Positions 46,192 to 56,354 of a stretch of DNA of 64,000 nucleotides are shown here, in pieces. The position numbers and the translations under genes are program-made. Each line of letters opens with the position of its first letter. Positions within the stretch are counted from its first letter, which is position 1. The DNA is from Zygnema cylindricum (lineage: Eukaryota > Streptophyta > Zygnematophyceae > Zygnematales > Zygnemataceae), in contig JBBHKE010000108.1 in assembly GCA_037447655.1 (NCBI GenBank), positions 82,519-146,518 on the forward strand, read 5' to 3'. A model generated the notes under the pieces. The model was not told the origin of the DNA. It saw only the letters and a program-made list of their open reading frames with translations, and did not search any database.

Positions 46192-48487
46192 CTGAGTCCG
46201 CAGCAAAAAGAATCACTGAAAATGGTCAAGTAAATTGATAGTTATGGCTGGCCAAAGTTTGCCATTTATACAGGGTGCTCTCTGGGAGAGGCAGCTGCCT
46301 ACCCAAAATTTTCTAAGTCCTATACCCTCTCTAAAACTCTATCTACTGAAGTACGGCACCAATCAAATTACTGTGTCGTACAGAAAAGTACAGGTGCCGG
46401 TGTACTTTCTGTACGGCCATTGTACGACATGGCCAAAATGTCGACACGTGTCAAATCAGGATTAGTTCCTGTAATCTCCGGAATTCCCGTAGTCCAATGT
46501 TATCACGCCACGTGTCACATGACGTGACAAAGACCGTAAAACGCCAAAAATGCCTTTTCCGTGATCGCGGCGCCTATCGTGGCCGTCCGATCAAGACCGG
46601 CTATAATCGTAGCCGCTGAAATTCGACGCGCGGTATTTGTTTCGCTATCGAAACAAATGCGCGGTATTTGTTTCGCTGTCGAAACAAATGCGCGGTATTT
46701 GTTTCGCTATCGAAACAAATGCGCGGTATCCGTTCTGCCCCCATTCCGTACTTCGTACTAAATTAAACTGTATCTATGTACTAAGTATCTATTAGCCGTT
46801 AAACGGATTAATCTACATATAACGATTTATATATTTGTCAAACCCTATATATCGTAATATCTGTTCTAGACATAACGGCTAGAGCTAACGGCTAACGCGG
46901 ATTGATGGACGGTAGGTACCAGGATCAATTCCTGGGTCCGTCAACTAACTTTTGGTAAGACTACATAATTTACCCCCTGTCTTCTCTAGAGAGCCTAGGC
47001 AGCCATGGCTCTAGCTCCCTATCCAGCCTTCAGTGACTACGACAAGTATGGGGGCTTGGAAAGGGGAGTTAGAGGCAGACCGCCTCAGCTCTTTTTCTAT
47101 CCTAATACAGACCTATAAAATACTCAAATATCAACATGTGGTTCTATGCTCGGAGGAGGACAATTCAACTTGTTATTCAATCCCTTCAAATTTGAAGTTT
47201 CCTTGAAAAGTTTTTTTAAGTTTTTTTCTTTGGCTAACACGAAATTTTGCCTTGTGTAATTGGCAATTTTCAAGATGATACAGAACTCCCCCAGATCTAT
47301 GTGAAGGCTCGCCACGTGTTGGTCGAAGGAAAGCTTTTCATCGGATCTTTCGAGAAGCAATTCAGCCAAAAAACCACCTTTGAGCTTAAGCCTTCCCCCC
47401 AGTCGGGAACAGGTGAAATTCACCAATTTCCCTCCAGCAAACTCATCAAATCCACGCATCCTCAGTAACAAAGCCTTCCCTCCACCAAACTCATCAAATC
47501 CACGCATCCTCAGTCACAAAGCCTTCGTTGTGGTACGGCGTATTTGTTTACCGGAATTCGCCGATCTGGTGCATGATTGTAGAGACGAGATATGGCAACT
47601 CTATGTTGTTTAGCTGACCAAAATACACGTGGCATGCAGGTGGGAGGCCAAGTGGATTTGCACGGCATGCCAGGTGGCAACAATACACCTTTGTGGTGCC
47701 AGCTGGCTGCCACGGCAGAGGCAGGATCCAAATCAATTGTGGTAGACAATCCTCTCGCCCTCCAATGGCCGATGGGAGGCGTGATTGTGTTGGCCACCAG
47801 CGAATACGACTACAGCCAATCCGAACAGCGAATCATCCCAGAAGGTGAGTTAAGAGTCCTTCAATTCTCTCTTGGAACATGCGAATACGAAAGCACGAGG
47901 ACGAAATATATGATTTAAACAAAGAAAATAAGTCTCATTCACAGAAATTGTGCTGAGAAAGCGATAGTTTTGGCTGGCTGTGATTGGTTGGTTTTGCAGT
48001 AAGCAACTCCACGGGAAATGTTGTAGTCACCTTAAACTAGCCCTTGGCATTCTCACATAATTGCTTCAATGTGAGCGACAGAATGGGCGGATGGATTGAC
48101 CAACGTGTTGAGGTGGCGCTTCTCTCTCGCAACATCGTCATCACCGGAACGGACGAACCGTCGCCCTATAATCTCATAGGTCGTTGCCCCTCAAAACTTA
48201 GGCATTTATGTCGGAAATGTTTGGTCAATGGGCAGAGAAGCAAGTGAATGTGGTAGTACAGAATAGGAAAGGCCTTTCTTTTCCCCTCAGACAATTGTTT
48301 TTTTCTCGCTGCAAGTGGACATTTCATAATTTATTAGACTCCAGACCCTCCACAGTATATCGAGGGAGTGGAGTTTTACAAGATGGGTCAGCAGGGCTGC
48401 GTGGGACGCTACAATTTGCATTTCTATGTGGTTGGGAGCATTCCCATTTCTATTGCCGTTAGAAACTTCATCTATCAAAGTAAACAA

Positions 48488-48835
48488 GTGAGACAAAATT
48501 TCTCCGCTTTCACTATCTATCGGTTGTCATAAGTCGAGTGGAAAAACAAATAATATTTTTGTTTCCTTTGGAAAAATCAAGTCCGACTAGTTATGAACAG
48601 CTTTGTGTTTGACTTCCACTCTCAAAGAAGAAATAATTTGGAAATGATCGGTTCGCTCTGCGTTTTTACCAGTTTGCTGTATTCCAGATATTTACCGTTG
48701 TATTCTAGATATTAATTTTGTTGTCTTCCAGATAGTATTTTTTTACATTTTAGATACTAATTAAGTTGTCTTCCAGATATTAATTTGTTGTTCTTTTTAC
48801 TCTCAGCGATAGGGCCCATAACCTATGATTCAGTG
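48488..48835. other. Intron of the G8 gene, proximal part
   Basis: Follows the GT donor at 48488. Contains short tandem copies of TTCCAGATATTAATTTTGTTG-like units (48684-48795). The intron probably runs to 53864 and holds the LTRs and TIR element annotated below. Confidence 0.5.
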
Positions 48836-49797
48836 ACCCCCATTGGCCCACATGATGTCTAGCTTATATGAATCTAAGATAATATTTGCCCTTTTAACTT
48901 TCAGACCAAATAAAAGCCACCCGGTCAGACAAAAGTTCTGACCAACCTCTCCTCTATGAGGGCCTAACTCCCCTGAGTCAGACGTAAAAAGAATCACTGA
49001 ATTTGCTCCCCTGAGCAGTAAGTTATAGTCGGCCAAAGATGGCCTATAACACAAAAGGTCTCTCAAAGAGAGGCGCCTCAAAAATGTCCAAGTCCTAAGT
49101 CTCGCTGTGGACCACCTACTTCACTTGTACCTAACCAATCACAAGACAGTAAAGTACAAGAAAGTACAGATGCCGCTGTACTTCTTGTACAGCCATGGTA
49201 CGGCATGGCCGTCCCGCTAACGCCTGTCTGTTCTTCAGCCATGGTCAATCTTCCCGTAATGTGCGCCGTCCAGTCATGGCTTGCCACGTGTCATCCGCCG
49301 ACGTTAGCTCACAAACCGCCAATTGACCAATGCGGTGCGTCGGCTCCACTGTGAGCTGTTCGACTTGAAGTCGACAATTAATTACGTCCGTTTAAATTCA
49401 ATGTCGTTTCGTGTATATCGTTCTGTTTTGTAATCCGTTAAATGGAGTATGTAAAATGGTACCTTTTTAGTTAAAAATCACACCCCATCTACGAAACGCT
49501 TTATCAAGACCTGACGGATAAGACTGGCAGCTACGCCCTACGGCCGTCATCTTGTAGGACCTAGGATCAAATCCTGGTCTGATCGTCTAACTTTTGCAAA
49601 GAGCTGTGCCTCCTGCTCCGTTAGTCTGTCTTCTTGTGCCTCTTGCTCCTTTAGTCTGTCTTCTTGACTGCCTAAAGGCAGCCATGGCTGTCTTTGAGTC
49701 CTCAGTGACTACGAGAAGTGTGAGGACTTAAGAACCTTCATAGACAGACTGACAAAAGACAGAAAATAGAAAATACCTTTTTCAACAATCGATACTT
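48836..49797 (-). repeat. Solo LTR of the copia family (minus orientation), diverged
   Basis: Landmarks in order: CCATTGGCCCAC, CTCCCCTGAGTC, GCTCCCCTGAGCAGTAAGTT, GTACTTCTTGTAC, CACGTGTCATCCG, the tRNA-like module (49503-49582, B box GGATCAAATCC), GGCAGCCATGG and CAGTGACTACGAG. Borders approximate; no target duplication recognised. Confidence 0.75.
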
Positions 49798-49914
49798 TAA
49801 ATTGTGACGGATGTAGACGTGGGTGTAATTTGTGACGATTTTAGACGACTACGAAACTTGCGACAATTGATGACGTTTACAAAATAGCGACGGTTATAGA
49901 CGTCTAGCTACTTT

Positions 49915-51722
49915 GACATTGTAGATGTTTAGGGTTTGTGACATTTTGACGTCAAGCTCAAATTATGACAGCGTCGATGTCACAAATTTAAAAAATTAAT
50001 ACCATGGTTTCATGATTTTGTTTTTTATTCTTTTATCACTCTACTTGAGATCAAAATACTCCCAAAGAGAGTCGAAAGAAATTTTTTTTTAGAGACTTTT
50101 CATTTGATTCTATTAATGGCATTTTTCATTGCAAGAATTGTGAGATAGACGTGGTAGTAGGAGAGGGAGAGAGAGACAGGCGCTTTCACGGACTTCCCTT
50201 TTGCGAAATGGCGTTCGTTGGTCGAGACCCCCTCCACGGCCCCTGTACAGAAAAAAGGGCGCACGGAAAAAGTCACGCACACGCTGGAAATTGAAACTCT
50301 GAGACCTCCATAAGTCCTCAGAGTGGACAGCTTCCAAGAAGCCTCTAGGATAACCCTGACCCCTTTGTGTTTTAGGAAGAATAACTGCCACCCTGGCAAA
50401 ACAAAAACTCTGACCACCTTCACCCCTGTGAAGGCAAGACTCCCCTAAGTCGATAGCAAAATGAATCTTTGAATTTCTCCCATGAGCACTAAGTTAAGAA
50501 GGGTCAAAATTGACCTTTGTACAGAAGCTCTCTGGGAGAGAGGGTCCTATCTACCATTTTTTTCTAAGTCCTATCTCTCACAAACTCTATCTACTGTTGA
50601 ACGGAACAAATCATATTACACTTCCGTACATAAAAGTACAGCAGCCGGTGTACTTTCTGTACGGAAACTGTACGACATTGCCTAAAAGTCGACACATGTC
50701 ATATTCGGGTTCGGTCCCGTAATCCCCGGGGATGCCGCGATCCAACGTAATTTTGCCGCGTGTCATCCGATGTGGCGATGACCACAAACCGCCGAGATTC
50801 TCTTCCGCGATCTCGGCTTTCTTCCTGGCCGTTCGATTGAATGCAGATTTCAATCGTAGACGTCATAAATACTTGCGCGGTATTTGTTTCGTTTAAAGAA
50901 ATAAATGCGCGGTACTAGTTTCTTACACATACCGTAATCCGTACTTTTACATAAGTGGATCTATGTATCGCGTAAACAGTCGCAGTTAAATGAATTATCT
51001 TACGTAATAATATTTAAATAAATATCAAACCTTATTTCATATATCACTAGTCTTAGACTTAACAGTTAAGACTACCGGCTACCGGCTACCTATCTTTCCG
51101 CAGGTACCAGGATCAAATCCCAGTTTCGACATTTATCCTTTTAATAAATAAACTACTTATCGGTAAATAAACTAATCTATTTTCCGTAAACCTCTGGATA
51201 GCCAAGGTAGCCATGGCTTTAGCTTCCACTCCAACTTCTCAGTGACTGCGACAAGTGTGGGAGTTGGAGAGAGAAGTTAGAGATAGACTGCCTCGGCTTC
51301 TTTGTGTATTTTAATTTAGACCTAGAAAATACTTAAAAGGAACCATCAATTTCTACAAAAATGTATAGTGGTTTTTTTTTTGGTACCCGCGCACAAAAAT
51401 TGTCAAAAACCTCTGACACGTACAACAATATCTGTCCATTCACTCACCTCATTGAACTTTATTTAAAATCACCCTCGGGGTGATTTTATATAAAGTTTGA
51501 AGATGAGCTAGAAGGACGCGAAAGTGGGTCGAAACGCTCTAGAAGACAAACTGCATTGTGCTAGACGACAAACTCCAGTACATATAAAGTTTTAGAATAA
51601 CGCAACTTGTTCGGTGGTAATTTCAATTTTTTGGTACGGCTGCGGATTTTCTTGTTTTTTTCTAAGTTATGGAGGAAAACGACAGAAACTAACTGTAACT
51701 TTAGCACATGCGAAAGTACCCT
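49915..51722. mobile_element. Second copy of the 17-bp-TIR element, interrupted by a solo LTR
   Basis: Two blocks, about 49915-50291 and 51358-51722, are homologous to about 14400-14785 and 14786-15185. The right terminus reads as a mutated AGGGTACTTTCGCATGT (inverted). The left TIR is not recognisable; the left end is truncated or decayed. Keeps an imperfect form of the central palindrome (about 51456-51500). Confidence 0.82.
50292..51357 (-). repeat. Solo LTR nested in the TIR element
   Basis: TGAAACTCTGAGACCTCC...CAATTTCTACA, 1066 bp, close to the 34327 and 57350 LTRs. Flanks GAAAT (50287-50291) and AAAAT (51358-51362) fit a 5-bp duplication with one mutation. Formed by LTR-LTR recombination that removed an internal region. 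Confidence 0.92.
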
Positions 51723-52602
51723 AATACATGCGTTTCGCATTTAACGATTGAAAAATTCGTCAAAATGCGTTGTACGATTTGCATCAGTACTACTCCGTAC
51801 ATTTGTCAACTCAGAATGTTTCATGTGCCACAGTTTGAACAATCCCCGTTAAATTAGCGCACACAATTGTAAATATTTATATAACTATTGCACTCTTTGT
51901 GTGTATCGCCTCCTTTACATCAATTGGTTACTTACAAGTAACTTCTAGAGATGGTACGGAAATGCTAGGTTTAAATCCTGGCCAATACCATATTTTTCTC
52001 AGAGTCATACCACCTTTTTAACGTGCTCCCACCCTACTCTCGAGTTATAGGCATGGTTGCTTCTGTTGAGTCGAGGTTCGTAAATGCTTCAACAACGGCT
52101 TCAATGGCATTTTCAATGGCTTCTTCTGTGGCGTCAACAGGGTCCACGCGTCTCACAACATTACTCTGAGGGAAAATGTGGCCTTTAATACCATGGGTCA
52201 TTGTTTTTCTTTAGAGGAGGGAGGGAAACAAAATAATGTGTTCGATTCCAACCTCGCTATCACAGCTCGCAGAGGTAGGTTGAAATTTTTTGTCTGTGAA
52301 GATCGAATTTGAGGTTAGTATTAAATAGGTATAAAATTTCGATAAGGTTTCGAAATAGCTCAAAATTTTATGGCATGACTATATTACATTGAAGGTGGTG
52401 TTATTGTCCCAAAAATGAGCACAAAGCAAAGGGCGAAAGTTTTTCATTTTTCTAACAATAAAAATGTTGTTTCTAACGGCCAGCTCTAACACTTATTCCT
52501 GGAGAAATCGACAACAATCCGGCTCAATACTGGATCCAAGCTCTACGAAACATACACATTAATAATAGGGCCGTAGGTTCCCTCGACTCTGGATGAGTTT
52601 TT
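51723..52602. other. Intronic/intergenic, possible decayed LTR
   Basis: A B-box-like GGTTTAAATCC at about 51972 within a tRNA-like stretch (51905-52000), followed by CATGGTTGC, suggests a much decayed LTR. No exon recognised. Confidence 0.4.
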
Positions 52603-53498
52603 TGTTGAAAAGAGGTAATTAATAGTTCACGTCTCTAATTTATTTCCACTTTAAAGAGAGAGAGTGAGGATCAAAGGCACGCCATGGCTGCCGCGATATT
52701 TAGAAAGTGGCGGAGTTAGAAGTAAAGGATATTTTACCAAAATAGTGCCTAGGTCCAGATTTGAACATAGGTCTGTGAACCTCTATATAATTGTATGTCT
52801 TAACCACTAAGGCGTTATCGAAACGATAAATGTGATAGGTTTCAAAGATACATAAACGTTAATGCAACAGTAAATAAACAACAGACTAACGAAGAAGAAC
52901 AATTTATGCATGTACGCGAATCTGAACCGTGTAAAATATGTTTTGATCGGACGGCCGGCACTATAGCCGCCACGCGAAGTGAGCTTTTGGCGGCATACAG
53001 AGATAGCGTCACGCGGTGCCACGTGGCGCCACATTATTTGATACCGGAGAAGATGGGAGGAGGAACCATGGCTTCCGATTTGACAGGTGTCACCTTGTAG
53101 ACCTTGTCGTACAATGGTCGTACAATAAGTACATCGCCCATTGTACCTTCTTGTACTATATAGTGTTCCTATTGGACTAGGGTTAGTAGTAGGTAGTCGT
53201 GAGTAGGCAGACCAAGACTTATTAATATTTAGGTACCTCTCTCTAAGAGAGCTTGTAACTATAAAGGTCATCTTTGACCAGCCATAACTTAATGCTCGGG
53301 TGAGCAAATTCAGTGATTTTTTTTGCATTTGACTCAGGGGAGTCTTGGCCTCGCATGGGTGAGGGTGGTCAGAATACTTTTGTGCGTGTGCGGCACTTAT
53401 TCAGTGGGAAAGTGGGGGAAAGTGGAGAGGAAAATATTATCCTAGAGGCTTTACATAGGCTGCTCATTCTGTGGGTCAATGGAGACCACAGAATTTCA
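52603..53498 (+). repeat. Solo LTR of the copia family (plus orientation), diverged
   Basis: Starts TGTTGAAA and ends GAATTTCA. Contains GCCATGGCTGCC, the tRNA-like module on the minus strand, GATCGGACGGCCGG, CACGTGGCGCC, GCTCGGGTGAGCAAATTC and GACTCAGGGGAGTCTTGG. The flanks TTTTT and TTTCT could be a mutated target duplication. Confidence 0.75.
52748..52820 (-). other. tRNA-like module, the best D-arm match
   Basis: On the minus strand, GCCTTAGTGGTTAAGAC closely resembles the D arm of class II (Leu/Ser) tRNAs, and TGTTCAAATCT about 33 nt later resembles the T arm/B box. No complete cloverleaf was established by hand. Confidence 0.6.
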
Positions 53499-53864
53499 TT
53501 TCTAAATTCACATCTTGAGAATTTTTGCTTTTTACCGGGAAAAGAATTGTGATTGAAATCGATGTGGTGTGGAAACGTCACATGTGACAATTATGTTTTT
53601 TTACTTCTTTTTTGGCGGGGGTTTCCTTTTCAAACTCGTTTTGCGAATTATTATTTTTCTGTCATAGAAGGAGGTGAAGGGTGGGGAAGCATGGTCACAA
53701 AGTCTATGTGGACTGAAAGCATTGCATTTTGCAATAGTTTTTTCTTCCCTCCAATTCTTTAACGTGGTAGAGACTTTTGCCAGAGATTGGACACGGGCGA
53801 CACGGGCTAACAAAAGTAGTGTTTAATCTCACTGATTTTCTATGCTTCGCATCAACATTTTAAG
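53499..53864. other. Distal part of the G8-gene intron
   Basis: No repeat or exon recognised. Ends at the acceptor AG at 53863-53864. Confidence 0.4.
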
Positions 53865-56354
53865 GTTTTGGTGGGACACGGGGAAGACCGTACGGGGATG
53901 TCTCTCAGCATACCTGCCTTGAAAAATATTTTTCCCGATAATACAATTGTCAAGAAATTTAAAGGCAATGTTGCCCATTCCAGTCATAATGTGGGCATGA
54001 AGACATATCCTAGTGGATTTAAACCACTTCAAGGGACCAATGGGGTGAGTTTCTCAAAATATTAGAAAAATTGAACCTTTTGTTCTACTGTTGCAACTAT
54101 ACTAGCCCATGGAAGTCCTGCTTCTCTGACAAACTAATGACATTTTTCCGTGGACTTGTTTTTCGAGTCAATCGGTAACGTATTTGAGGACCTTCTCATA
54201 TAGAAACACTCTACCCGAGGGTAAGATAGCTAGCATTTATAAGTTTATGTATTAAAGCAGTTGAAGAAGCTATTGCTGCTGGTTTTTTCCTTTACAAAAA
54301 ACAAAACTTTGGTGGACTTACTTTTGCTCCATTGATCAGTTTTGCAAAATGTTTCTGCATTTTAGCCAATTTCTTACCGTTCCTGGAATATTCGCCGACA
54401 ATGGAGTAGGAATACTTATTTTTGAAAGTCGAGCTATTCACGTGACACGCTCTAAATTTGTTGGTCTCGCCACTAATTATAGAAATCCCACTGGTTGTCA
54501 CACGCCTGAAACCAAAGGGTAGTACTCAAATTGCATGCCTATTTCCGGATGCACGTGAGTAAATATTCTTTAACCGCTTTTTTTGAATATTACTTGTTTT
54601 GTAAACGACTTATTTGAGGTCTTTTGTTGATTAGCTTATAACATTGTTTAATCCCGACGTGGTGCTACAGAATGCCCTTACCCGCCAATGTTTCTGGACG
54701 TACACACTCCGGATATATGACAGAGCCATACTATGATGTCCAAATTAGCCATGAAAGAAGAATTACTGGACACACGTTTCCCAATCAAGTTTCATACACA
54801 AGGTTTGCGACGCCCTTCGTTGTTTCGAATTCTGAAACAAGTTAGTCTTATTGCAAGCTCTGCTCTTACCTGAAATATTTGAACAAAATTAATGGATTGT
54901 TTCTCTTTTTCTGGTAATTGTAGGTTTGGCAACTTCAACAGCTCTTGCTCCAAACCCGCAAAACCAGCAGCCATAATACCCGTGCAAAACCAGCAGCCAT
55001 AATACCCGTTCGAACAGCAGTACTTGGTTCATCATTTAACCCGCCGAACAGCAGTACTTAGTTCATCATTTAACCCGCAATTTAGCTTGAAGGTCAGTTG
55101 TTTGCCCCATACACAATCCACACTCCCACTGGAACTAGAGACTCTCGTTATGAATTTCAAGCTGTAACACTGTTTCCTTTCAATTTTTCCTTTCAATTGT
55201 TTTCTTCTCAAACACGCTTGATGAGATGGCTATTACAAATTTGGCAGAATAATGTTCTTTTGTCCTTTTCTTGATATTTCTTTTGTTATTTCTTAAATTT
55301 CATGTATTTACCCATGTTCATCGCTTTTGCTAACTGTGAAATTCTTCAACTCTCTTAAATCATGGAATTGTGGTTGTGGTTACTATTTCTTTTTTTTTCC
55401 AAGGTCTTCAGTTTTTTACTGATAGCCTTCCAACATACTTTTTTCCGCGAATGGCCAAATATGAGGTGAACTACCCTTCTAGCAAGTATTTTCGCCTGAA
55501 AATTATTCATGCATGCTTAACCTAACCAGGTCCAAATAATCACGAAGTACTTTACTAAATGCACCATTTTGTAAAAAGTCTATTCGGTAAAGTGCAAGGC
55601 ATTTTTATTTGGGGCAATCTTTGGTAATCGCACTTATAAACCTTTTTTCTATTTGCTTTGGAATGCTCAACAACTGAACTTGACCACAGACACTGGGGAA
55701 GTCTCACAATATATTGTAATGAAAGACCTGGACGGGAGTATTATTGGCAAACCGGGAGTTATTGTAGCTAACAACCCAGGCCTTATAGCCTCCTTAAACT
55801 GTACCTTTTTCCAAATATGAATGCCTATGGCTGTTATGGAGCTTGCTACCGCAGCATTAGGATGGAATACCCTGAACCATGATTTGAAAACAACAAAAAA
55901 TCCACCAATCAACAATCAACGGGGTGATTTCAGGTGGGTCCATTTCCAGAAGAGTTTGACGTCGATGATGTAATTCTCGCGATGAACATTTACAATCTAA
56001 AAAACCCTAAGCATGACAGTTGTGATAAAATAAAAAGTTATGGAAATTAAAAAATCGTCTCTTGTTTTTGGCATAATCAGGACACTCAAAATGTCAGAAA
56101 ACAACCTAATACTTGTACTCATCTCTTGGCTTCCTCCAGTGCTTTACAAATCACACGTGTAAGTGATGGCAAAGCTGTTGTGATTGACGGCAACCTCAAC
56201 GATCCCGCCAGTACGGCCTCATTTCCTACACGTGAATACTTTCTCATCCTCCTAGTTGGGGAAACATATGATATCGTTGTGGTGCCCCCGAATGGCAACT
56301 CCTCCTTCTATCCAACCAAAATAAAGATGGGTTACCATGACGACGAGGCCTCGT
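53865..56354 (+). pseudogene. G8/beta-helix gene, central exons, copy A (inactivated)
   Basis: Exons: 53865-54044 (VGHGEDRTGM, FKGNVAHSSHNVGMKTYP), microexon 54204-54220, 54366-54518 (GIFADNGVGILIFESRAI, SKFVGLATNYRNPTGC), 54671-54802, 54924-54981 (FGNFNSSCSKPAKPAAIIP), about 55671-55930 and 56141-56354. These are beta-helix repeats of the PKHD1L1 type. Against copy B, copy A has lost the acceptor at 55670 (AG to AA), lost one T in the run near 55806 (frameshift), gained a TGA in the EPGF motif near 55874, and gained a 7-bp duplication near 55912. It ends abruptly at 56354, where a copia gag fragment begins. Confidence 0.82.
54958..55078. repeat. Two short tandem duplications at an exon-intron border
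   Basis: A 26-bp unit (54958-54983, 54984-55009) is followed by a 34-bp unit (55011-55044, 55045-55078, one mismatch). The first duplicates the end of the exon with its GT donor, giving two possible donors 26 nt apart. Copy B has the same at 59409-59529. Confidence 0.92.

Larger units (their letters stand above)
43994..47136 (-). mobile_element. Deletion-derived copia element with target duplication TGTGG
   Basis: 3' LTR 43994-45235 and 5' LTR 46192-47136 (minus orientation), flanked by TGTGG at 43989-43993 and 47137-47141. The two LTRs are almost identical over 943 bp (constant offset 1901), so insertion was recent. The 5' LTR lacks the roughly 300 bp corresponding to 43994-44290 and runs straight into coding sequence, so the primer-binding region is gone. 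The internal part is only 956 bp. Inserted between or within the first G8 exons. Confidence 0.92.
43581..48487 (+). pseudogene. G8-domain/parallel beta-helix secreted protein gene, 5' part, disrupted
   Basis: Resembles the PKHD1L1/CEMIP (fibrocystin-like) group: large extracellular proteins with a G8 domain and beta-helix repeats. A start at 43581 gives a hydrophobic signal (FTALAMAVVVAV). Exon from about 43819: LWSSPTTWPNSVVPRISERV, the G8 start. Exon ending 47412: DDTELPQIYVKARHVLVEG. Exon 47614-47844: GGQVDLHGMPGG, IVVDNPLALQWPMGGVIVLA. Exon from 48000: NVVVTLN, an in-frame TAG at 48038, then PLAFSHNCF and RVEVALLSRNIVITG. Exon 48356-48487: GVEFYKMGQQGCVGRYNLHF. The 47.4-48.0 kb junctions and the exon at 48356 agree in phase; the splice from 43.8 to 47.25 kb and the stretch 48181-48355 are unresolved. 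The TAG plus a possible frameshift near 48180 suggest a pseudogene. Confidence 0.7.

Noticed and set aside
45380-46233. Plus-strand open frames rich in Phe/Ser/Pro at 45380-46233
   Set aside because: They are shadows of the minus-strand copia-derived frame.
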